Positions 31,419-39,677 are shown, numbered from the stretch's first letter. The stretch is 49,307 nucleotides of DNA from JBJYKD01 sp049310025 (GCF_049310025.1 NZ_JBJYKD010000025.1:1-49307); one strand, 5' to 3'. The notes: a model not told the origin generated them from the letters alone. A program made the numbers and translations.

Positions 31419-32198
31419 TTAAATACCCTCCCCGCTGTTGACTAATTCCTTTATTCTTTCTCTGCCAGCTTCGTTATACCGCCAGGCTTGTACTTGTTTT
31501 GGTGAGTACGGGGATTTGTCCCATACATATATACCGTATTCAGGTGTCTTGATACCGTGTTTGTTTGCGATCCTGCCGACCCTGTTGGCGGATATGCCTA
31601 ATTCTTTTGCTATCTCTTCCGCGGTATAAGTCTTTTCGGTTTTTGGCAGGGGGAGTAAAGGCTGGCCAGTAATAATTTGACTGGCGTATGAATATAGAAC
31701 TTGCTTAAATTCAGATGGAACTTCGGGCTTGTCCGCTATTTTAAGTAAAATGTTGGCTTCTCTAGCCCGAGCGTTTTTAAGGCGTACTTCGATTTCTTTT
31801 TGTTTAAATTCATTAAGTGTGGTAATTTTGGTAACTTCTTTTGCCCTAAAATATGTGTTTACTAATTGGCGTTGGATCTGCCAGGCAAGATCATCATTCA
31901 ATGACTTGGTAAGCATAAGATAGCCGGATTCGGTGATAAGAATTAATTCTTTTGCATTACTGCCGACGAAATTCGTCGTCTGTTTATAAGCCGCTAATTC
32001 TTCACCTGTGAGATAAAAATAATCCTCGTTATGGATAAATTTATCTCTGTTCTCTCTAAAGTTTCTTCCAGCTGTTCCGTCAGGTCTTCCATGAACTTCA
32101 TCAATGTCTTTAAAAGTTACTACCCTTTGGCCTTGATATTCTTTGATTGTTAATTCGTGTTCCCGATTATCAATATGTAACCTAACAACTTCACCCAT
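31419..32198 (-). CDS. ORF6N-type phage antirepressor
   Basis: 259 aa from the ATG at 32198 (GGAG 8 nt upstream). The N-terminal domain 'QGQRVVTFKDIDEVHGRPDG' with 'LTESGYLMLTKSLNDD'-type 'ILITESGYLMLTKSLNDDLA' is the ORF6N/Rha class. The C-terminal ~80 residues, 'YTAEEIAKELGISANRVGRI', form a HTH antirepressor domain ending 'YSPKQVQAWRYNEAGRERIK'. Such proteins counter the phage repressor at induction. It overlaps the Cro-like gene by 8 nt, so both depend on the early promoter. Confidence 0.88.
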   Translation of the reverse strand: MGEVVRLHIDNREHELTIKEYQGQRVVTFKDIDEVHGRPDGTAGRNFRENRDKFIHNEDYFYLTGEELAAYKQTTNFVGSNAKELILITESGYLMLTKSLNDDLAWQIQRQLVNTYFRAKEVTKITTLNEFKQKEIEVRLKNARAREANILLKIADKPEVPSEFKQVLYSYASQIITGQPLLPLPKTEKTYTAEEIAKELGISANRVGRIANKHGIKTPEYGIYVWDKSPYSPKQVQAWRYNEAGRERIKELVNSGEGI

Positions 32199-32484
32199 TG
32201 ACCGCACTCCTTTCTTTATTTTTTGATTTTATTTCAATGAATTTATTGAGATGCTGATTCAAACCATCTTTTTTATAACTATTAGTTGTATTAAATGGTA
32301 AAAAAATATCTTCTAAAGTACATTTGAATAAACTAGACATTTTTATAGCAAGTTCCGGACTTGGTTTTTTATGGCCGCCTTCCATTTGGTACATCATACC
32401 GCTGCTGATGCCAAGTGCTTTAGCCGCAATCTTAGCAGTTTTAAAACCTGCGTTTTTTCTTAACTTTGTTATATGGTTTGCCAT
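32191..32484 (-). CDS. Cro-like HTH XRE regulator
   Basis: 97 aa from the ATG at 32484 (AAGGAGG 7 nt upstream). 'ITKLRKNAGFKTAKIAAKAL' then 'GISSGMMYQMEGGHKKPSPE' is a Cro/C1-type HTH. It is divergent from the repressor and first in the early operon, matching Cro. One operator copy (32277-32287) lies inside its 3' part, which may provide downstream autoregulation. Confidence 0.85.
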   Translation of the reverse strand: MANHITKLRKNAGFKTAKIAAKALGISSGMMYQMEGGHKKPSPELAIKMSSLFKCTLEDIFLPFNTTNSYKKDGLNQHLNKFIEIKSKNKERSAVNG

Positions 32485-32507
32485 TATTTTCCCTCCTTTC
32501 AAATATT

Positions 32508-32536
32508 ATATTAACACTAATAGTTGTATTTATCAA
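32508..32536 (-). promoter_or_regulatory. Early (Cro-side) promoter
   Basis: TTGATA, a 17-nt spacer and TAATAT on the minus strand, 24 nt upstream of the Cro-like ATG. The operator at 32515-32525 fills the spacer, so repressor binding should shut it directly. Confidence 0.8.
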
Positions 32537-32620
32537 GAGTTACTACAACTGATAGTGAGAATTTACCAGCTATTTTCTTTTATTTGCTCTTTATTGCTCG
32601 TTTTATCACTATTAGTTGGA

Positions 32621-32649
32621 TTGATTTTATTATAACTAATAGTTATAAT
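32621..32649 (+). promoter_or_regulatory. Repressor promoter
   Basis: TTGATT, 17 nt, TATAAT, 31 nt upstream of the repressor ATG. Operators flank and overlap it (32607, 32634, 32652), which suggests autoregulation. Confidence 0.78.
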
Positions 32650-32679
32650 AAAACTAATAGTTGTTAGGAGGTAAAAATT

Positions 32680-33006
32680 ATGATAGGAAAGAGAATAAAA
32701 GAATTAAGATTAAATAGGAAAATGACACAAGAGGAATTGGGTAAAATTATTGGCGTTACAACTTCTATGATAGGTATGTATGAAACTGGCGTAAGGAATC
32801 CAAGTTATACAGTTTTAAATAAAATCGCCGAATATTTTAATGTAACAACCGATTATCTTTTAGGCCTTGAAGAAAAAGAAGATGCAGAAATACGTGCTAT
32901 AGCCCGCGCTTTTAAAAATCTTTCATCTGAAAAAAGAGAATTGTTATTTAAGCTTGCAGAGTCCATGGCTGAAGAGGCTGAAAAAGACAAAAATGGGGAA
33001 AATTAA
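32680..33006 (+). CDS. Phage repressor, HTH XRE (CI-like)
   Basis: 108 aa with TAGGAGG before the ATG. The N-terminal HTH 'IKELRLNRKMTQEELGKIIG' followed by V-T-T-S-M-I-G-M-Y-E-T-G is classic XRE. A C-terminal helical tail ('SSEKRELLFKLAESMAEEAE') replaces the LexA-like peptidase of lambda CI. Without that domain, induction probably relies on the adjacent ImmA-type peptidase, as in ICEBs1 ImmR/ImmA. Confidence 0.9.
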   Translation: MIGKRIKELRLNRKMTQEELGKIIGVTTSMIGMYETGVRNPSYTVLNKIAEYFNVTTDYLLGLEEKEDAEIRAIARAFKNLSSEKRELLFKLAESMAEEAEKDKNGEN

Positions 33007-33997
33007 TTATCGTCATGACTATGTTCATGATAAAATAGCGGATTTTATAGTCGAATTCGATATAAAAAAATTACCAGTTGAACCCCTCGAAATTATTAAT
33101 AAAAAGAAATGGACTTTGCGCACTTATGAGTTTTATGCAAGAAAACATAAAGTTAAAATCAAAGATATTATTGAAGCATACGGAAGTGAAGATGCATTTA
33201 CGATATATAAAAACGGTTTATATTCAATAGCATATAATGATAAAATACGTTCAAGTGGCAGAATACGATTTACTTTAATGCATGAGATTGGCCATATTTA
33301 TTTAAAACATCTGGAAGAGTTCAATCATACGATTTTATCAAGGGGAGGCTTAAATAAAAAAGAATATGAAATGCTTGAAAAAGAAGCAAACATTTTTGCT
33401 TCTGAAATCCTTAGCCCTTATTCTGTTCTTTTAACATTAAAATGGACAAATTATGAATTAATTAAAAAGTATTGCGGATTATCAATACATGCAGCTAAAA
33501 CAAGGGCATCTCAATTATTTGATCTAAGAATTAATAGGATTTATATTGATGAAGGTTCTATTATTTATCGAAACTTTTTTGATTTTATTAACCAAAAATA
33601 TTGCCCAGTATGCGGCTACGGTTTTATATCTAAAGAATCCGTTTATTGTCCGATATGTGGAAATAAACTAAAATGGGGAGAGGGATATATGAAATATCGT
33701 GAAGGAGTGCCTTTAGACGAAAATAATAGGGCATTAATATGCCCGAGATGTGAAAATGAAGAAATTGATGCTGAAGATAAATACTGTAAAATATGTGGTA
33801 CATACTTAATTCAAGAGTGCTCAGATAATGATTTTAAGCCTGGCTGTGGTTACAAACCCGTTAGTAATGCTAGATTCTGCCCTATGTGTGGTAATACGAC
33901 TACTTTTTATGATCAAAAATTATTAAAAGACTGGAAAAAAGAGAAAGAAGAGATAGAATTTGAACAAACAATAGATGAAACAGAAGTGCCTTTTTAA
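32993..33997 (+). CDS. ImmA/IrrE-type metallopeptidase with C-terminal zinc ribbons
   Basis: 334 aa from the ATG at 32993, overlapping the repressor end by 14 nt. The peptidase motif H-E-I-G-H is at residues 97-101 within 'IRFTLMHEIGHIYLKH', with a downstream E in 'LEKEANIFASEIL' as the third zinc ligand. Residues 200-334 carry C-x2-C pairs at 204/207, 219/222, 250/253, 265/268 and a last pair in 'RFCPMCGN', i.e. two to three zinc ribbons. ImmA-type enzymes cleave their cognate repressor. The long ribbon tail is unusual; typical ImmA is about 170 aa. Confidence 0.9.
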   Translation: MGKINYRHDYVHDKIADFIVEFDIKKLPVEPLEIINKKKWTLRTYEFYARKHKVKIKDIIEAYGSEDAFTIYKNGLYSIAYNDKIRSSGRIRFTLMHEIGHIYLKHLEEFNHTILSRGGLNKKEYEMLEKEANIFASEILSPYSVLLTLKWTNYELIKKYCGLSIHAAKTRASQLFDLRINRIYIDEGSIIYRNFFDFINQKYCPVCGYGFISKESVYCPICGNKLKWGEGYMKYREGVPLDENNRALICPRCENEEIDAEDKYCKICGTYLIQECSDNDFKPGCGYKPVSNARFCPMCGNTTTFYDQKLLKDWKKEKEEIEFEQTIDETEVPF

Positions 33998-34072
33998 GGT
34001 GAATGTGGATATCTTATACTTGTGGAGAAAGAAAATAAAAGAATTAAAATCGAAAAACAGGGGGTGTTATTA

Positions 34073-35203
34073 TTGCGTGGCCATATCACAAAGAAAAACA
34101 ATAAGTGGTATTTTGTAGTCGATATAGGCAAAATTGATGGAAAGCGGAAACAGAAATGGTCCAAAGGTTATGATAAAAAGAAACTTGCAGAAGAGGCCCT
34201 GGCGGAATTCATACAGCAATTTAATGCTGGTGAATATATTGATAATAAAGGAATCACCGTTGCTGAATATTTAAATAAATGGTTTCATGATTACGTTGAA
34301 ATAAAACTGGCCCCCAGAACACAAATAAGATATCTTGAAATCATTAACAACTATTTTATTCCGGAATTTGGACGCATAAAATTGAGCGATTTAAAGCCAT
34401 ATCATCTTCAATCTCACTATTCCAAAGTTATTGAAAAACTTTCTGCTTCTACAGTTCTTTATCACCACAGAGTGATCCATAAAGCATTAAAACAAGCGGT
34501 AAAATGGCAATTTATATCGCACAACCCTGCTGATAATGTTGAACCTCCCAGCGCTAATAAAAGCGATTTTACGGTATTATCTGCCGAACACATAGACAAG
34601 CTAATACAATATTTAAAAGAGCAAAACCATATTTTATATATTCCAGTTCTCCTCGCAGTAATGACAGGGATGAGGCGGGGAGAAATTTGCGGTCTTCAAT
34701 GGCCGGATATTGATTTTAATACCGGTACTTTGCAAATTAAACGACAATTGCAGCGGATTAATGGAGAATTGGTTTTAAGAGAAACAAAAACAGCCGGAAG
34801 CCGCCGGCCTATATCACTGGATGATATTACTATATCACTTTTAAAAGAATATAGGCAAGAGCAGAAGAAAAACAGGGTTCTTTTTGGACCTGAATATCAC
34901 GTAGAAAACTTCGGTTTTGTTTGTACCTGGCCCGATGGAAAGCTCCTAGATCCGGATTACATTTCTCATGTTTTCCCAAGGCTTTTAAAAGAATTGAACT
35001 TGCCACCGGTCCGTTTCCATGATCTGAGACATACCAGCGCCACTATGCTCTTGGAGGCAGGTGTAAATCCAAAGGTCGTAAGTGAGCGGTTGGGTCATAC
35101 CGATATCAGAATTACTTTAAATACTTATTCTCATGTGCTCCCCAATATGCAAAAAGAAGCAGCGGAGAAGCTCGCTGAAAAACTATTTTCAAAATCACGT
35201 TAG
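34073..35203 (+). CDS. int: Tyrosine integrase
   Basis: 376 aa from the TTG at 34073 (GGGGGTG 6 nt upstream); the N-terminus 'RGHITKKNNKWYFVVDIG' then fits the AP2-like arm-binding start of Tn916/Bacillota phage integrases. A GTG at 34022 would add 17 residues but lacks a site. A SAM-like core-binding domain (about 65-150) precedes the catalytic domain with R201 ('TGMRRGEI'), H316/R319 ('HDLRH'), H342 and Y352 ('NTYSHV'). It recombines attP with the adjacent tRNA-Thr gene. Confidence 0.95.
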   Translation: MRGHITKKNNKWYFVVDIGKIDGKRKQKWSKGYDKKKLAEEALAEFIQQFNAGEYIDNKGITVAEYLNKWFHDYVEIKLAPRTQIRYLEIINNYFIPEFGRIKLSDLKPYHLQSHYSKVIEKLSASTVLYHHRVIHKALKQAVKWQFISHNPADNVEPPSANKSDFTVLSAEHIDKLIQYLKEQNHILYIPVLLAVMTGMRRGEICGLQWPDIDFNTGTLQIKRQLQRINGELVLRETKTAGSRRPISLDDITISLLKEYRQEQKKNRVLFGPEYHVENFGFVCTWPDGKLLDPDYISHVFPRLLKELNLPPVRFHDLRHTSATMLLEAGVNPKVVSERLGHTDIRITLNTYSHVLPNMQKEAAEKLAEKLFSKSR

Positions 35204-35256
35204 AAGAATGTTAGAAGAATGGCTTCTAACTATGTTTTGGTTAGAAATTCAAAAGT

Positions 35257-35288
35257 CCCGCAAATCCTTGCGGGGCTTGGTTTTCATT
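35257..35288 (+). terminator. Integrase terminator
   Basis: CCCGCAA and TTGCGGG form a 7-bp stem with an ATCC loop, followed by GCTTGGTTTT. It lies between the integrase and the tRNA 3' end. Confidence 0.65.
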
Positions 35289-35363
35289 TGGAGCTGATGG
35301 AGGGATTCGAACCCTCGACCTGCGCATTACGAGTGCGCTGCTCTGCCACTGAGCCACATCAGC
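35289..35363 (-). tRNA. tRNA-Thr(CGU), probable prophage attachment site
   Basis: Full cloverleaf on the minus strand: acceptor GCTGATG/CATCAGC, anticodon stem GCGCA/TGCGC around loop CTCGTAA (anticodon CGT), T-loop GGTTCGAATCC, discriminator T and encoded CCA (35289-35291). The 3' end faces the integrase, as when phage DNA restores the tRNA 3' end on integration. Confidence 0.95.
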
Positions 35364-35639
35364 CTGTTTTAAAGTTGTTAAAATATGCAGTTCATATTAG
35401 TCCATTACTACATGGCAGTTCTTGATACTGCTCAAATATTCCGCGTTTACAATTTTACTCTATTTTGGCCTCTTAGTCAATAATTTTAAGCTGAATGAAT
35501 TCATGCCGTTTTATACCGGCGGGTATTGCAACTTATGATATCCTGCTTTTAACCGCCGCATAACCACCTCAGCCCGAGCCACACCCAGGCTACCCTCATA
35601 TATAGGCCGACACAATATTGCCCTTAGTTTAAAAAGCAA

Positions 35640-35654
35640 CGATAATCGTTATCG
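35640..35654 (+). promoter_or_regulatory. Fur-like box
   Basis: CGATAATCGTTATCG is an inverted repeat (CGATAA/TTATCG, 3-nt centre) close to the Fur consensus core GATAATNATTATC. It lies about 240 nt upstream of the transporter start. True Fur boxes occur in this same window at the feo operon. Confidence 0.45.
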
Positions 35655-35736
35655 ATTCATAATTATATTTATTAAAAAATTTATGACATAAAAGAGGAAT
35701 TCTTAATTTGCTGTAGAATATATATAACATCTATAT

Positions 35737-35806
35737 GCTCATCTTTGATGAGCGGCTGGATGGATTATCCATTTTGCCCTCGCGGTGGAGGGGGTGATCG
35801 GCGTCA
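35737..35806 (+). ncRNA. Structured 5' leader of the transporter gene (unclassified)
   Basis: Three adjacent hairpins can be drawn: GCTCATC/GATGAGC with a TTT loop, ATGGA/TCCAT with a TTA loop, and CCCTC/GAGGG with a GCGGTG loop, followed by GGGTGATCGGCG. They precede the gene by about 85 nt, with no T run. I could not match this to a riboswitch class I know; it may be a new or divergent one, or simply mRNA structure. Confidence 0.4.
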
Positions 35807-35891
35807 ATTATAATAAACGACTTCAAAGGCCTCATATGTACCGGTGAAAAGTTGTGTATTGTTCAGAAAAAAAGTGATTGGAGGTTAGAAA

Positions 35892-37283
35892 ATGACCCTT
35901 GCTCACTGGATTTATGCATTGGGAACTCTTGTGGTTGTGCTTACAATGATTTTCCGGCGCAATGTTTTAATCCCCTGTATCGTTTCCACTTTCTTAATCG
36001 GGCTTATCTTTAAGGGTTCTCTTGTGGGAGCCGTGACAACGGTTTTTAATGCCAATATCATAGCTCTCACTGAACTGGGCAGCATTTTCGTAATTATAGG
36101 ACTCATGGTGGCAATGCTAAAGTCTTTAAGCGTGACAGGAGCCGACGAGTTGCTGGTCATGCCTCTAAAGAAACTGATGGTATCTCCTCTTATCAGCTAT
36201 ATCGTTATAATTGTTTCCACCTATATTATTTCTCTGTTTTTCTGGCCCACGCCGGCGGTTCCGCTTATAGGCGCTTTGCTGGTACCCGCCGCCGTAAAAG
36301 CCGGACTGCCGCCCATGGCCGGAGCCGTGGCATTGGCACTGGCCGGTCAGGGGATGGCCCTTTCAGGTGATATGGTTATCCAGGGCGCACCCGGCCTTTC
36401 CGCCAAAGCCGCAGGCGTCCCCGTCCCGATGGTGACAGGCAGCGCCGCCGTACTGTCACTGGTAACGGGTATTGTGGCCATCATACTTGCATATTTCATG
36501 ATGAGAAAAGACATAGCCAAATTCCAGGCCGATGGTATTAGAGAAATGGCCTCTTCCAGCGACGTAAATCCGGCCATGCAGGTGCAGGCTAAGGAAAAGC
36601 AGGGTCAGGCTTACGCTCCGTTCCTGGTGTGGCTGCTGATCATCTCCATGGCTGCCGTAATATTTGCTATGTTCCGCTTTAACATCAAAGGCGGCGACGC
36701 CTCGGCCCTCCTCGGCGGGACCGCCATCCTGATCATGACAGTGGCAACACTTCTTGTGGAAGGCGTGAGAGGTCTTGACAAGATAGCCGACCACCTGACC
36801 GACGGGCTTGTATTCGCCTTCAAAGTCATGGGCCAGATTCTCCCCATAGCCGGGTTCTTCTTCCTGGGCAACCCCGAAGCCGTGGTGAAGATCATGGGAG
36901 AAGGCGCGCCGGGCTACCTTTTCGACATCGGCAAGATGCTCGCCCAGGCCATCCCGCCCCAGGGATTCCTGTCCGCCTTCGGCATGCTAATCCTCGGCAT
37001 CATCACCGGTCTTGACGGGTCCGGGTTTTCAGGCCTTCCCATGACCGGAACCCTCGCCGGAGCCATGGCCGGTGGAAATCAAACGGTAGCCTCGACCCTG
37101 GCCGCCATAGGTCAGATCGGAGCCATCTGGTCCGGCGGCGGCACCATCATAGCCTGGAGTTCCCTGGTGGCTGTGGCCGGCATCGTGGGAGTACCGGTCC
37201 TGGACCTCGTCAGAAAGAACTTCATACCCGTCATCGTCGGCATGATTGTCTCCACCATAGTCGCGGTGCTTTTCCTGATGTAA
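35892..37283 (+). CDS. Multi-spanning membrane transporter, substrate unknown
   Basis: 463 aa with about 11-12 hydrophobic segments and TTGGAGG before the ATG. Conserved-looking re-entrant motifs 'FWPTPAVPLIGALLVPAAVK' and 'GLDGSGFSGLPMTGTLAGAM' in two pseudo-symmetric halves, separated by a hydrophilic loop (about 215-240), recall ion-transporter-superfamily carriers (GntP/CitM-like). I do not recognise a characterised family. It stands alone, between a Fur-like box and structured leader and its own terminator. Iron or organic-acid transport is only a guess. Confidence 0.85.
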   Translation: MTLAHWIYALGTLVVVLTMIFRRNVLIPCIVSTFLIGLIFKGSLVGAVTTVFNANIIALTELGSIFVIIGLMVAMLKSLSVTGADELLVMPLKKLMVSPLISYIVIIVSTYIISLFFWPTPAVPLIGALLVPAAVKAGLPPMAGAVALALAGQGMALSGDMVIQGAPGLSAKAAGVPVPMVTGSAAVLSLVTGIVAIILAYFMMRKDIAKFQADGIREMASSSDVNPAMQVQAKEKQGQAYAPFLVWLLIISMAAVIFAMFRFNIKGGDASALLGGTAILIMTVATLLVEGVRGLDKIADHLTDGLVFAFKVMGQILPIAGFFFLGNPEAVVKIMGEGAPGYLFDIGKMLAQAIPPQGFLSAFGMLILGIITGLDGSGFSGLPMTGTLAGAMAGGNQTVASTLAAIGQIGAIWSGGGTIIAWSSLVAVAGIVGVPVLDLVRKNFIPVIVGMIVSTIVAVLFLM

Positions 37284-37310
37284 AAAAGCGGGGTTATACC
37301 CCGCTTTTTT
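37283..37310. terminator. Bidirectional terminator
   Basis: AGCGGGGT and ACCCCGCT form a perfect stem (AAAAAAGCGGGG...CCCCGCTTTTTT) between convergent genes, with A and T runs on either side, so it works in both directions. Confidence 0.93.
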
Positions 37311-37337
37311 AATTACTCCCAGCCGCTTACAATACTT

Positions 37338-38138
37338 TCAGACGATCAGCTTCGTAATTAATACCACGAATTCCGCCGCTTTCAAAAATATGAGCTGGCT
37401 CAGAACCGTACCAAGTATCTTGCCTCCCACCAGAAAAGCCACCATGGTATTGGCCTCCTGCCTTTCCCTTAATCCCTGCAAGGTCTGGTCGGTAATTATG
37501 GCGGCCTGCGGGTCCACCACAATGGCCAGGAGTATGGTCGCGGCTCCGTTGATTATGCCCGAAAGCTGACTGGCGGTAATGCGGTACCGCGGCACCAGAG
37601 CACCGGCGTAAATGGCTGCCAGGACACCGATGGTCGATATGGATGTTATGATGAGATTTAAAATTAAAAAAGTGGGAGGAATTTTTTCGAGCCTCAACCC
37701 TCGAAGCAGAGAGAGACTGGGTCTTTTGAGGCTTTTTCTTATTTTCCCCAGCGGCCTTTGAAAATAGATTTGCCCGAGCAGCTGGGGTATTGAGCCCGCC
37801 TGTTCCAGCTTTATTATCCCCCTGGAGAAGATTTCAACAAAGCTGGGTATCAGCACAGCCCCCAGAATGCTCCCCATCGTTGCCGAAAATATTATCCACC
37901 GGAAATCGCCAAGCAGCAAGCCCGCGCTCCCTTCAATGATGGCCCTGTCCACTATGCTGCCCAGAAGGGGCGCCTGGACCATGTTGGCCGTCCTCGATAT
38001 GAGCACAATAATATTGAACAGGGATATGGCCATGGCAAGTCTTTTGGTTCTTATGCCCGCAAGGCGCACCGAGTAAGAAAGGGTATCCACCATATGAATG
38101 GTGGCGGTAAATAATATTATAATCAGCAGCCTTTCCAT
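37338..38138 (-). CDS. amj: Lipid II flippase Amj
   Basis: 266 aa. 'FTATIHMVDTLSYSVRLAGI' at the N-terminus and 'ISLFNIIVLISRTANMVQAP' match the Amj (former YdaH, DUF2837) family. Five to six membrane segments; two halves with 'GILAAIYAGALVPRY'-type repeat near residue 180. Amj moves lipid II across the membrane as an alternative to MurJ, so it serves cell wall synthesis. A consensus promoter lies upstream. Confidence 0.92.
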   Translation of the reverse strand: MERLLIIILFTATIHMVDTLSYSVRLAGIRTKRLAMAISLFNIIVLISRTANMVQAPLLGSIVDRAIIEGSAGLLLGDFRWIIFSATMGSILGAVLIPSFVEIFSRGIIKLEQAGSIPQLLGQIYFQRPLGKIRKSLKRPSLSLLRGLRLEKIPPTFLILNLIITSISTIGVLAAIYAGALVPRYRITASQLSGIINGAATILLAIVVDPQAAIITDQTLQGLRERQEANTMVAFLVGGKILGTVLSQLIFLKAAEFVVLITKLIV

Positions 38139-38199
38139 ATGTCAGCCTCTTTACCTCTTAAATCCCGACACTAAATGAACAACACATCATTCCCTTGAT

Positions 38200-38228
38200 A
38201 TTATATAGCTCCGCCAATGAAATATCAA
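38200..38228 (-). promoter_or_regulatory. amj promoter
   Basis: TTGATA, 17 nt, TATAAT on the minus strand, about 60 nt upstream of the amj start. Confidence 0.85.
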
Positions 38229-38351
38229 GAAAAAGCCGGTGTTTTGGAAAACCGGTAAAAGGGGTTTTTCTTAATTGCACCCTGTCTTTGAACCCCGCAG
38301 GCGCTTCCCGTATAGTATATATTGTAAAATAAATGCGGGGAGGGATTGTGT

Positions 38352-39323
38352 TTGAACCAAGTCCTGCAGTGCCAGAAAGAAAACAACTGGTTTTACGTAT
38401 CCACCAATGAGGCGCTGGTTGACCTGATGCTCCACGCCCGTGAGATAGATAATCTTGTGCCCTTCTGGTTCGGTGTCACCGACCAGGGAACCCTTGTGGA
38501 CCAGTCCCAGCCGGAGGCTTTGCGGGTGGCCAGGGAGAACAATCTGCCCATTCTGGCCATAATTCACAACTTTGCAGACCCTCAAATGTCGGAATTGATA
38601 CATGAAATATTGACCACTCCGGCCCTCCGTCAAAACCTGGTAAACTCCATTGAAGAACTGCTGATTTCCCGGAATTTTGCAGGTGTGAATATCGACTTTG
38701 AATTCGTCCCGCCGCCCGACAGGGCCGCTCTCAATACTTTCATGAGGGAACTTTACCGCAGGCTTTCTCCCAGATTCAGGGTAACCATTTCCGTCCCGGC
38801 CAAACTCGAGGAGAATCCCCGCCACCCTTTCTCCGGGGCTTTCGACTACGAGACCCTGGCCATGTTCTCCGATGAACTTTTTATACTGGCTTACGACGAG
38901 CACTTTTCCGTCCCCGGGCCCGTTGCATCCATAGGTTTTGTGCGCCGGGTGCTGGATTTCGCCATAACCAGGGTTCCCAGATACAAGATAAAACTAGGCA
39001 TGGCCGCCTATGGATATGACTGGGTGGAAGCCGGCGGCATGCCCAGGGCTTTGAGTTACAATGAGGCCATCGCTCTGGCCAGGGAATACGGGTCCGTTAT
39101 AGTTTACGACGAGACTGCCCAGGAACCCACTTTTACGTACACCGCCGATAATGTGAGACATATAGTGTGGTTTGAAAATGCGCGGAGCTTTTCGGCTAAA
39201 CTCGACCTGGTAAACGAATACGGTCTTGCAGGCATCGCCGTCTGGCGGCTGGGCCAGGAAGACCCAAGAGTCTGGGAGGTAATACGGCTCAAACTCAAAA
39301 AACATAACTTCCCTCTGTTTTAA
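38352..39323 (+). CDS. GH18 family hydrolase (spore-cortex type)
   Basis: 323 aa from the TTG at 38352 (GGGGAGG 8 nt upstream; the TTG at 38346 is too close). GH18 barrel with the active-site strand 'FAGVNIDFEF', catalytic E117 and D115, then 'FDYETLAMFSDELFILAYDE' and C-terminal 'YGLAGIAVWRLGQEDPRVW'. No signal peptide and no LysM, unlike SleL/YaaH. It probably cleaves N-acetylglucosamine linkages in spore peptidoglycan. Confidence 0.88.
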   Translation: MNQVLQCQKENNWFYVSTNEALVDLMLHAREIDNLVPFWFGVTDQGTLVDQSQPEALRVARENNLPILAIIHNFADPQMSELIHEILTTPALRQNLVNSIEELLISRNFAGVNIDFEFVPPPDRAALNTFMRELYRRLSPRFRVTISVPAKLEENPRHPFSGAFDYETLAMFSDELFILAYDEHFSVPGPVASIGFVRRVLDFAITRVPRYKIKLGMAAYGYDWVEAGGMPRALSYNEAIALAREYGSVIVYDETAQEPTFTYTADNVRHIVWFENARSFSAKLDLVNEYGLAGIAVWRLGQEDPRVWEVIRLKLKKHNFPLF

Positions 39324-39434
39324 AAAAACAAAAATTTTTTTGGAAAAACTATCCATATATGCCATGAATCCATAGCATAACAGACCATCAAAAGAGTAAA
39401 CTAATATTGAACAATACTTTAAGGAGGTAATGAT

Positions 39435-39677
39435 ATGGCAAGGATTCACTGCAGCGTATCGAACTGTCATTACTGGAAAAGCGGAAACGTATGCGATGCC
39501 TCTGAAATTATGATTACTTCGGATACGATAGGCGACACCATGGGCGATAACTTCGACGCCCCCAAAGCTTCCACCGCCCCTCAGACCCCTGTGGCATCCT
39601 GTATGGAAACCTGCTGTAAGACCTTTGTGGCGTCCGACAATGCCGCCAAAAAAGCCGACGGAGTTTACAGAAAATAG
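39435..39677 (+). CDS. DUF1540 domain protein
   Basis: 80 aa with AAGGAGG before the ATG. 'IHCSVSNCHYWKSGNVCDAS' and C-terminal 'CMETCCKTF' carry the six-cysteine DUF1540 pattern, a small putative metal-binding protein widespread in Clostridia. Followed by a strong terminator. Function unknown. Confidence 0.93.
   Translation: MARIHCSVSNCHYWKSGNVCDASEIMITSDTIGDTMGDNFDAPKASTAPQTPVASCMETCCKTFVASDNAAKKADGVYRK

Larger units (their letters stand above)
32277..32662. promoter_or_regulatory. Six-copy operator array AACTAWTAGTT of the lysis/lysogeny switch
   Basis: Copies at 32277-32287 (AACTATTAGTT, within the Cro-like gene), 32515-32525, 32547-32557 (variant AACTGATAGTG), 32607-32617, 32634-32644 and 32652-32662. 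The core ACTAWTAGT is self-complementary around one base, as expected for a dimeric XRE repressor. The copy at 32515 lies in the Cro promoter spacer; those at 32634 and 32652 overlap the repressor promoter spacer/-10 edge and start region. Confidence 0.88.
1..35300. mobile_element. Temperate contractile-tailed prophage (left end outside window)
   Basis: Seen: a continuous set of phage genes with packaging, capsid, contractile tail, replication, late regulation, repressor/Cro switch and integrase, ending beside a tRNA-Thr gene. The late and early genes run on the minus strand, while repressor, ImmA and integrase run on the plus strand. The right boundary is placed at the 3' end of the tRNA (about 35289-35330), the usual target for tyrosine integrases. 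Inference: attL should carry a copy of the tRNA-Thr 3' segment to the left of this window, where lysis genes are also expected. All core genes appear intact, so the prophage may be inducible. Confidence 0.95.
35364..35891. other. Intergenic region between tRNA-Thr and the transporter
   Basis: No coding region is supported in these 528 nt. It holds tRNA upstream sequence, an unassigned A/T-rich stretch, the Fur-like box (35640-35654) and the structured leader (35737-35806) described separately. Confidence 0.6.

Noticed and set aside
34022..34072. GTG at 34022 as integrase start
   Set aside because: It lacks a ribosome site, and the TTG at 34073 has GGGGGTG and the usual integrase N-terminus.
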